From the NCBI GenBank assembly GCA_050743365.1, contig JBOGFI010000098.1, positions 1 through 13,667 of the forward strand: 13,667 bases of DNA, in the 5' to 3' direction. Shown here in pieces: positions 6,604 through 13,667 of this stretch (positions are counted from its first letter, which is position 1; each line of letters starts with the position of its first letter). A program made the position numbers and the translations under genes. The stretch comes from JBOGFI01 sp050743365. GTDB taxonomy: Bacteria > Actinomycetota > Acidimicrobiia > IMCC26256 > JACDBD01. The notes below the pieces were generated by a model. The model was given only the letters and a program-made list of their open reading frames with translations, did no database searches and was not told where the DNA came from.

Positions 6604-7542
6604 TCAGCTCACGCAGTACCCGGCCATGGCGAGCACGGACCGGACCTCGCCCACCCAGAGGCCCAGGGCAACCAGGCCGACCATGCCGGCGGTGGCCAGT
6701 CCGCCCCAAGCGAGAGTCCGCGCGACGACCGAGGCCGACGGTGCGGGGCGGCGCAAGGCGTCGGCGCGTTCCGCCAGTGCCTCCAGTCCTCCGAAGGCGG
6801 CGGTCTGGGGGGCGGCGAGCACGTGGGCGGAGGCGAGCAGCGCCGACCGCAGGCAGGAGCGGGAGCCTCGGGTCCGCCCCGACGCGTCCTCGTCGGCCCA
6901 GCGCTCGAGCGCGTTGCGCAGCGAGGCCGTGCCCGCGCGGACGCCGGGGACCAGTCCGACCGCGTGATCGAGCGCACTGGCGGCTACGAGTGTGCGCTGG
7001 TGACGGTGGCGCAGGTGCGACGCCTCGTGGCGCAGGACCGCGGCCCGCTGGCGCGGCGTGAGGGCATCAGCCAACCCGACCGAGAGCACGACCTGGGGGT
7101 GCCGGCCGCCGAGGCTGTAGGCGACCGGTTCCGCCATCGGCAGGATCACCAGCTCGAAGTCATTCCGGGGGTGGTGTTGGCCGAGCCACGGCTCGATCCG
7201 AGCCCGGCGGTGGAGGCGGAGCGCTCGCAGTGCGCCCTGGGCAGCGCCCGCGGCGACGCCAACCGCGCCGGCGACGGCGAGCCAACCGACGATCGGTCCG
7301 CCCGGGAGGAGGAGCCGGAACGTGCGCTCGCAAGCGTGCGCGAGGCCGGACCATCCCAAGGCGCGCAGGACCGTTGGCGCCGCCAGGGTCAGTAGGCCCG
7401 TCTCGAGCGCGAGCGCGCCGCCCCCGAGTGCGGTTGCTGTGAGCGCGGCCCGGTCGCGGGGTGGCAGCCGCCGGCCCCAGCGCCCGGCGACGGCCGGCGC
7501 CACGAGCAGCGCGCCCGCCACGCCTAGGAGGACGAGGCTCAT
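6604..7542 (-). CDS. M56-family (BlaR1/MecR1-like) membrane metallopeptidase without a sensor domain
   Basis: A 312-residue protein starting at ATG 7542, overlapping the blaI stop by 4 bp (ATGA). N-terminal hydrophobic helices (LVLLGVAGALLVAPAVAG; ALTATALGGGALALETGLL; GGPIVGWLAVAGAVGVAAGA) precede a cytoplasmic M48/M56-type protease domain. The HExxH motif is HEASH (172-176), within VLRHEASHLRHRH. The third-ligand region is ERWADEDA (213-220), preceded by the family's PVAYSLGGRHPQVVLSVGL. A last helix lies near 285-307. BlaR1 has an extra ~250-residue penicillin-binding sensor after this point; here nothing of the kind exists, so the signal must be sensed by membrane helices or a partner. By family precedent the likely substrate is the adjacent BlaI, whose cleavage would derepress its targets (inference). 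Confidence 0.9.
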   Translation of the reverse strand: MSLVLLGVAGALLVAPAVAGRWGRRLPPRDRAALTATALGGGALALETGLLTLAAPTVLRALGWSGLAHACERTFRLLLPGGPIVGWLAVAGAVGVAAGAAQGALRALRLHRRARIEPWLGQHHPRNDFELVILPMAEPVAYSLGGRHPQVVLSVGLADALTPRQRAAVLRHEASHLRHRHQRTLVAASALDHAVGLVPGVRAGTASLRNALERWADEDASGRTRGSRSCLRSALLASAHVLAAPQTAAFGGLEALAERADALRRPAPSASVVARTLAWGGLATAGMVGLVALGLWVGEVRSVLAMAGYCVS

Positions 7543-7907
7543 CGCCGGGAGCGGAGGGCCCGCCGGAGCTGGGCGCGTTCGGCCGGGGACAGCGAGCCGG
7601 CGAAGCGGCTCAGGGCGGCGGAGCGGTCACCGGCGGCGGCGAGGACCTCACCCATGCGGGCGGCGGCGTGTTCCTCCCGGTTCAGCACCGGGTGGTAGGC
7701 GTAGGCGCGCCCGTCGCGCTTCCGGTCGACGACGCCCTTCTCGTACAGACGGACCAGCACGGTCATCACCGTCGTGTAGGCGAGCCGGCGGCGGCGCATC
7801 AGCCTGCGGTGGACCTCGGACGGGGTGAGCCATCCGCCCTCGTCCCACAGCACGTCCATCACCTTGGCCTCGAGCTCACCCATTCCCAGTTTTCGCCCCG
7901 GTGCCAT
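7539..7907 (-). CDS. blaI: BlaI/MecI/CopY-family winged-helix repressor
   Basis: A 122-residue transcriptional repressor. The whole N-terminal domain fits the family: LGMGELEAKVMDVLWDEGG, WLTPSEVHRRL, then the recognition-helix region LAYTTVMTVLVRLYEKGVV and the wing DRKRDGRAYAYHPVLNREE. The C-terminal ~40 residues form the dimerisation helices with RFAGSLSPAERAQLRRALR. ATG 7907 has AGGGA about 7 nt upstream; an internal Met at residue 9 is a weaker alternative. It is followed by, and overlaps, an M56 protease gene, the classic repressor/protease pair. CopY is the copper-responsive branch of this family, but the CopY CxCx4CxC zinc/copper motif is absent, as there are no Cys residues at all. 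Direct Cu sensing through such a site is therefore excluded. Copper-resistance genes are divergently transcribed from it. Confidence 0.93.
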   Translation of the reverse strand: MAPGRKLGMGELEAKVMDVLWDEGGWLTPSEVHRRLMRRRRLAYTTVMTVLVRLYEKGVVDRKRDGRAYAYHPVLNREEHAAARMGEVLAAAGDRSAALSRFAGSLSPAERAQLRRALRSRR

Positions 7908-7952
7908 AACTATCCCTGCTGTCCTCGACTGCTCGCGGCCACTCGGCGGGCC

Positions 7953-7968
7953 TTCGTCCGTAGCGTAG
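7953..7968 (-). promoter_or_regulatory. Weak operator site facing blaI (CTAC-N8-CGAA)
   Basis: Minus-strand CTACGCTACGGACGAA. The left half and first spacer bases (CTACGCT) are identical to the copCD site, while the right half is poor. GCGTAGTCGC (7963-7972) is a 9/10 inverted match to GCAACTACGC (7981-7990), so the divergent promoters carry mirror-image half-sites. It lies 45 bp from the blaI start. Confidence 0.35.
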
Positions 7969-7984
7969 TCGCACGCTCACGCAA

Positions 7985-8000
7985 CTACGCTTTGTCGTAG
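7985..8000 (+). promoter_or_regulatory. Operator site 4, upstream of copCD (perfect CTAC-N8-GTAG)
   Basis: CTACGCTTTGTCGTAG, a perfect 5+5 inverted repeat (CTACG/CGTAG) ending 4 bp before ATG 8005. TACGCT inside it could serve as a -10 element, giving a very short leader (inference). Confidence 0.65.
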
Positions 8001-8004
8001 GACG

Positions 8005-10062
8005 ATGACGACGCGACTGCTGGTCCGGTCCGCAGCCCTGGGCGTGCTGGGCCTCCTCGGCGTGCTCGTGGGCGCGTCTCCGGCATCGGCGCACGCGGCG
8101 TTGGTGTCGTCAAGCCCGGAGCCCGGTTCCGAGTTGGCGAACGCACCGGGGTTCGTGACACTCGCGTTCAGCGAGTCGCTCATCGAGAAGCTGTCGCGGG
8201 CGACCGTCACCGACCCCGACGGGCAGCGGTTCGAGGGAGAGGCATCCGGTGAACGCGACATCCGTGTCCCGCTCCGCTCGAACCTCCCCGGCGTCTACGC
8301 GGTGGATTGGAAGACGGTCAGCCCCGTCGACGGGCACACCCTCGAGGGGAGCTTCCGGTTCGGTGTCGGCGTCGACCCCGGGAGCGGCGCGGCGGCGCAG
8401 ACCGGAACGACTCCCCGACGCGACGACCTGCTTGTAGCGACGGCGAGAGCGGTCGAGTATGCCGCGCTCCTCTTCGCGGTTGGCGGCTTCGTCGTGGCGT
8501 GGCTTGCCGCCCGCCAGCCCGTACTGGCCTGGGGCCGGCCGCGCCTGGTGGCGGCGCTGGCGGTGGCGCTTGTCGCCGGTGTGACCGTCGTCGTCGGCGA
8601 GGCGCTCCTGGCCGCGCGGTCGCCGTCGGCGGGAGCGCTGGCCGATTACTTCGGCACCGACCAGGGTGCCGCCCGCCTTACGAGGGTCGGTGCCGAGGCG
8701 ATCGCGCTACTCGTCGCGCTGCGATGGCGTGCCCTCGCGATGCCATTCGTCGCTCTCGCCCTCGTCGCCCTGGCCGGGGCCGGTCACGCCGCCGCGGCCC
8801 AGCCGTCATGGTGGGCCGTCGCGAGCGACACTCTGCATCTCGTTGCCGCCGGTGCCTGGGTAGGCGGCATCCTCGTGCTCGCGACGCTGCGCCCCCCCGA
8901 CGGCTGGCGAGGACCGGAGGGGCGCACGCTGCTCGAACGGTTCTCGCCCGTCGCGGTCGGCGCGTTCGTCATCACCGTCACGTTCGGCGTCGTCCGCAGC
9001 ACCCAGGAGCTCGCCGGCGTCGGCGAGCTCATCAGCACCGCCTATGGCCGCGTGCTGGGAGTGAAGGTCCTCCTCGTCGCCGCGATGGTCCCGCTGTCCC
9101 TGCTGGCGTGGACGCGCCGGGCACGGTCGCACCGACGGGAAGCGACCGTCGCGCTCGCCGTTGCTATGGCGGCGGCGCTCCTGGCGGCGTTCCCGCTTCC
9201 ACCGCGCCGCGTCGCCGAAGCCGACGCCTCTGCCCACCCCGGACGTGCCGGCTCCGAGCTGCCCGAGGCGGGTGACCTCACGATCGGCGGCAACGCCGGC
9301 GACACCCTCGTCGCCCTGACCGTGCGCCCGGCTGCGCCCGGCCGGAACCGGGTGCTCGTCACGCTGATCCCGACCGCGGCCGAGCGCACCGGCCCGCCCC
9401 CGGCCGAGCTCGCGGTCGGCGGCCAGCGCCTCGACCTCGAGCGCTGCGGGCCGCGCTGTCGCACCATAACTCTCACGCTCGCGGGCCGAGAGCAACTCAG
9501 CATCCACGTCGCGGGGCCGGGCGGCGGCGACGCTTCCTTTACGTTGCCCCAGCTCCCCCCGCCCGACGGAACGCAGCTACTCCAGCGGTTCACGGCCCGC
9601 ATGGAAGCGCTGGACAGCTACCGGTTGGACGAGGTCTTCGGCCCGGAGCCGCCGGTGCGCTCGAGCTGGACCGTCGTCGCCCCCGATCGTCTCCAGATCG
9701 TCTTCGCCGACGGCACCGAGACCATTCGAATCGGCGATGCGAGCTATCGCCGGGAATCGCCCGAGCAACCCTGGCAGCGCTCCAGCGGCCCGACAGTGCG
9801 GGTGCCGTCCCACATCTGGGACGTGGCCGAACGAAGCGCGGCGCGCATCGTCGGCACCGAGCGCGTGGACGGAGTCGACACCCAGATCCTGAGCTTCCTC
9901 GGCACCGTCTCGTCCGGCGGTGACACGCCCATCTGGTACCGCGTCTGGGTCGATGACACCGGACTCGTGCACCGGGCCGAGATGCGCACCGCCGGCCACT
10001 TCATGGACCACCGCTACTTCGACTTCGACGCCCCCTTGGACGTGGAGCCGCCGGCACTGTGA
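8005..10062 (+). CDS. CopC-CopD (YcnJ-like) copper protein fused to an extra C-terminal domain
   Basis: A 685-residue protein. A signal peptide (RLLVRSAALGVLGLLGVLVG, cleavage after ASPASA) leaves His30 as the mature N-terminus, the expected CopC Cu(II) ligand. The CopC domain follows (about 30-125) with HAALVSSSPEPGS and VSPVDGHTLEGSFRFGV; Asp109 and His111 complete the usual copper site. Residues ~136-400 form about eight helices of the CopD type (VEYAALLFAVGGFVVAW; LHLVAAGAWVGGILVLATL; TAYGRVLGVKVLLVAAMV). Beyond ~400 lies an unusual ~285-residue extracytoplasmic tail. Its first half is a beta-rich YtkA-like region with C481-GPR-C485. Its second half (from ~525, LLQRFTARMEALDSYRLDEV to the end) resembles LppX/LolA lipoprotein folds. 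CopC/CopD proteins bind or import copper. The gene is divergent from blaI with an operator at its start. Confidence 0.92.
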   Translation: MTTRLLVRSAALGVLGLLGVLVGASPASAHAALVSSSPEPGSELANAPGFVTLAFSESLIEKLSRATVTDPDGQRFEGEASGERDIRVPLRSNLPGVYAVDWKTVSPVDGHTLEGSFRFGVGVDPGSGAAAQTGTTPRRDDLLVATARAVEYAALLFAVGGFVVAWLAARQPVLAWGRPRLVAALAVALVAGVTVVVGEALLAARSPSAGALADYFGTDQGAARLTRVGAEAIALLVALRWRALAMPFVALALVALAGAGHAAAAQPSWWAVASDTLHLVAAGAWVGGILVLATLRPPDGWRGPEGRTLLERFSPVAVGAFVITVTFGVVRSTQELAGVGELISTAYGRVLGVKVLLVAAMVPLSLLAWTRRARSHRREATVALAVAMAAALLAAFPLPPRRVAEADASAHPGRAGSELPEAGDLTIGGNAGDTLVALTVRPAAPGRNRVLVTLIPTAAERTGPPPAELAVGGQRLDLERCGPRCRTITLTLAGREQLSIHVAGPGGGDASFTLPQLPPPDGTQLLQRFTARMEALDSYRLDEVFGPEPPVRSSWTVVAPDRLQIVFADGTETIRIGDASYRRESPEQPWQRSSGPTVRVPSHIWDVAERSAARIVGTERVDGVDTQILSFLGTVSSGGDTPIWYRVWVDDTGLVHRAEMRTAGHFMDHRYFDFDAPLDVEPPAL

Positions 10063-10093
10063 CACCCGGTCCGGAATGTGCTGCCAGAGTGGA

Positions 10094-10109
10094 TTTCGAC
10101 AGGCTGTAG
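10094..10109 (+). promoter_or_regulatory. Operator site 5, upstream of the small membrane gene and copA
   Basis: TTTCGACAGGCTGTAG; its reverse complement is CTACAGCCTGTCGAAA, so the conserved CTAC half is on the gene-proximal side, opposite to the other sites. The core GACAGGCTGTAGTAGC matches the ccdA site at 14 of 16 positions. It also overlaps the small inverted repeat AGGCT-GTAGT-AGCCT (10101-10115). It ends 15 bp before ATG 10125. Confidence 0.5.
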
Positions 10110-10124
10110 TAGCCTGACCGGATC

Positions 10125-10367
10125 ATGCGATATCTCCTGCGCGTGGTGATGCCGGCGCTGCTGACCGTCGCAGCCGCCCTGGCCATCTTCAGCCCCGGCC
10201 TCCTGCCCCGGGCTGTCGGGGTGCTAATCCTCGCCGCCTGCCCGCTCTCGTGTGTGGCCCTGCTCGTCGTCGCGAGTCGCGCCAAGGCGCGGTGCCGCGC
10301 CGAGGAAGCATGCGCGGACCAGCCGGGAGGAATCACCAATCAGGCCGGCCGGTTGTCAGTGGGGTGA
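10125..10367 (+). CDS. Small two-helix membrane protein with Cys residues, preceding copA
   Basis: An 80-residue protein with two hydrophobic segments (MPALLTVAAALAIFSPG and AVGVLILAACPLSCVALLVV) and a basic, polar tail. Cys are at 39, 43, 57 and 63. The arrangement ACPLSC at the end of the second helix recalls small copper-locus proteins of the DUF2933 type that have ACPLxx(L/M)F there, but the Met/His-rich tail of that family is missing, so the resemblance is weak. It has an operator-like element 15 bp upstream and ends 16 bp before the CopA start, so it probably heads a transcript small gene-copA-DUF2752. A role in copper binding or delivery to CopA is inference. No strong ribosome site is seen before its ATG. 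Confidence 0.65.
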   Translation: MRYLLRVVMPALLTVAAALAIFSPGLLPRAVGVLILAACPLSCVALLVVASRAKARCRAEEACADQPGGITNQAGRLSVG

Positions 10368-10383
10368 GCCGGGAGCTTCGCGA

Positions 10384-12581
<2,198 letters not shown>

Positions 12582-12585
<4 letters not shown>

Positions 12586-13001
12586 ACCTGGCGGCCGTCG
12601 AGCTGGCGTGGGTCGACGAGGACCGCTATGCCACGTTCACGCGGCTCGCGCTCGCAGGCGCGGTCCTAGCGGTCGTCTTCGCGGTCGTCGGGTTGCCCCC
12701 GATGGGGCTGCACTCGCCGGCTCACTACCTCGGGGTGATGGGGCCGACCTGCGGGCTGACGCGGGGGACGGTCGCGCTCGTCGGAGGCTCGCTCGGCGAC
12801 GCGATCCGGTTCAACCCGGCGAGCCCGCTCGTCATCCTGGGCGGGGTGGCGCTGCTCGGGCGGGCTGGCGTTGCCGCGGTTACCGGGCGGTGGGTCGATG
12901 CCCACGTACGCGTCGGCGGCCTCGGGTGGGTCTTGGCGGGCGTCGTGGGTGCCGCGCTGGCTGTGAACCAGCAGCTCCACGCCGACCTGCTGCGGGGCTG
13001 A
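12582..13001 (+). CDS. DUF2752 family membrane protein
   Basis: A 139-residue protein starting at GTG 12582, which overlaps the copA stop (GTGA), so translation is coupled. The family signature is clear: GPTCGLTRGTVALVGGSLGDAIRFNPASPLVILGG, that is, the (C)GLTR core, then G-D-x2-x-A-x2-FNP. It is flanked by three to four hydrophobic segments (LALAGAVLAVVFAVVGLPP near the start; LGWVLAGVVGAALAVNQQL near the end). The usual Cys-Pro-x-C-G-L-T-R form is here P-T-C-G-L-T-R, keeping the second Cys only. Function is unknown; DUF2752 genes occur widely in actinobacteria. Tight coupling to copA suggests a part in copper handling (inference). Confidence 0.85.
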
Positions 13002-13033
13002 GCGCTCGGAGCACAGCAGTTCCTAGTGGACGC

Positions 13034-13667
13034 CTACACGCAGGGCGCGCCCTCGGCGGACTGGCCGGTGGTGTCGGTTCCGATGGGAGGCCCCGTGTAC
13101 ACGGTGCCGGTGTCGACCTCGATGCCGCCACCCGAGACGTCCATCGCGAAGCGGTCCATGCCGCGCGGGGCCGGTCCGCCCCGTTTCTCGCCCACCCGGT
13201 TGTATTTCGAGCCGTGGCACGGGCACTCGAACCACTGAGACGTCTCGCACCACGGCACCCGACATCCGAGGTGGGGGCACTTCTGGTACAGGGCGACGTA
13301 GCCCTGCTCCATCCCCTCACGATGGCGGGATCGTAGGTCTTCTTGGCGTTGGGGATGTCGTCCTTCGGGTAGGCGACGATGTAGGTCTTGGCCGCGGCGT
13401 TGTAGAAGGGGATCTTCTTGTCGAACGCATCCTTGACCTGGGCGAGGCTGCCGACCCGAACCTTGCCGCCGGCGCTGCCGGACCCGGTCGGCCACAGGAA
13501 CGCGAGGGAGGCGACCCCAAAGCTGCCGATCGACAGCCCGAGCCCGGTGAGGATCCCGCGATTGAAGAACTGCCGGCGAGTGAGCCCGAGCTCCTCTTCA
13601 TCGACGGGCGCGCGCTCGACGACCGCCCGCTCGCCCCGCGGCGCCAGCGACTGGCGCGCTTCCGCCG
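13034..13667 (-). CDS. qcrA: Rieske iron-sulfur subunit of the cytochrome bc complex (partial at the window end; apparent -1 frameshift near 13313-13316)
   Basis: The N-terminus lies beyond the window. The upstream frame reads ERAPVDEEELGLTRRQFFNRG, a Tat-type twin-arginine motif, then the anchor helix ILTGLGLSIGSFGVASLAFL. The lumenal domain begins GGKVRVGSLAQVKDAFDKK and runs to KKTYDPAIV. At the C4 run 13313-13316 (G4 in the mRNA) the frame shifts by one base and continues as MEQGYVALYQKCPHLGCRV. One more C in that run would join the two halves as DPAIVRGMEQ. The [2Fe-2S] ligands are present: CPHLGC and CPCHGS, with the PAPRGMDRF segment afterwards. The stop is TAG 13036-13034. QcrA carries electrons from menaquinol to cytochrome c. 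I favour a sequencing or assembly error over a real pseudogene because both halves are otherwise intact. The convergent gene ends 32 bp away. Confidence 0.88.

Noticed and set aside
5656..7395. A 579-codon plus-strand ORF across tlpA2, ccdA and the M56 gene
   Set aside because: Highly charged, low-complexity translation with no family features, opposite three well-recognised genes.
7539..7907. Calling the regulator CopY
   Set aside because: The CopY C-terminal CxCx4CxC motif is missing and the protein has no Cys, so only the broader BlaI/MecI family is supported.
13034..13495. Reading the Rieske gene as a 153-residue protein from ATG 13495
   Set aside because: The first ~60 residues are Arg/Gln-rich shadow sequence; the neighbouring frame there encodes proper Rieske sequence, so a frameshift explains it better.

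Overview
The window is GC-rich, densely coded DNA with short intergenic gaps, frequent GTG/TTG starts and 4-bp start/stop overlaps. Codon use, the BlaI/M56 pair and a Rieske protein of a recognisable actinobacterial type point to an actinomycete, possibly Acidimicrobiia; that lineage call is an inference from memory. No rRNA, tRNA, insertion sequence or CRISPR array was seen.

Layout. 1-3733 (+): the 3' end of a sulfite-oxidase-family molybdenum enzyme, a phytoene-desaturase-like FAD oxidoreductase and a polytopic membrane protein, closely spaced. 3702-4346 (-): a membrane-anchored peroxiredoxin-like thiol protein whose frame is interrupted by one in-frame TGA at the first position of a UxxC motif. 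A bacterial SECIS-like hairpin lies just downstream, so I read it as a selenoprotein. 4461-4997 (+): a divergent TlpA-like thioredoxin. 5034-7907 (-): blaI, an M56 metallopeptidase, ccdA and a second tlpA, with a possible 58-codon ORF after it. 8005-13001 (+): a CopC-CopD fusion with an extra C-terminal domain, a small Cys-containing membrane protein, a Cu(I) P1B-ATPase and a DUF2752 protein. 13034-13667 (-): the C-terminal part of a Rieske iron-sulfur protein, carrying an apparent one-base frameshift.

How the parts fit. A 16-bp element of form CTAC-N8-GTAG (right half degenerate) recurs 0-21 bp upstream of five gene starts: the selenoprotein, tlpA1, ccdA, copCD and the small membrane protein heading copA. 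A weaker copy faces blaI. This is the size and symmetry expected of a BlaI/CopY/MecI-family operator, and blaI sits in the middle of the locus. The most economical reading is a local BlaI/M56-controlled regulon joining copper handling (CopCD, CopA) to extracytoplasmic thiol chemistry (CcdA, two TlpA proteins, the Sec-containing redoxin). A role in protecting or metallating respiratory enzymes is possible given the adjacent Rieske gene, but is inference. The two strongest leads are the selenocysteine redoxin and the shared operator.
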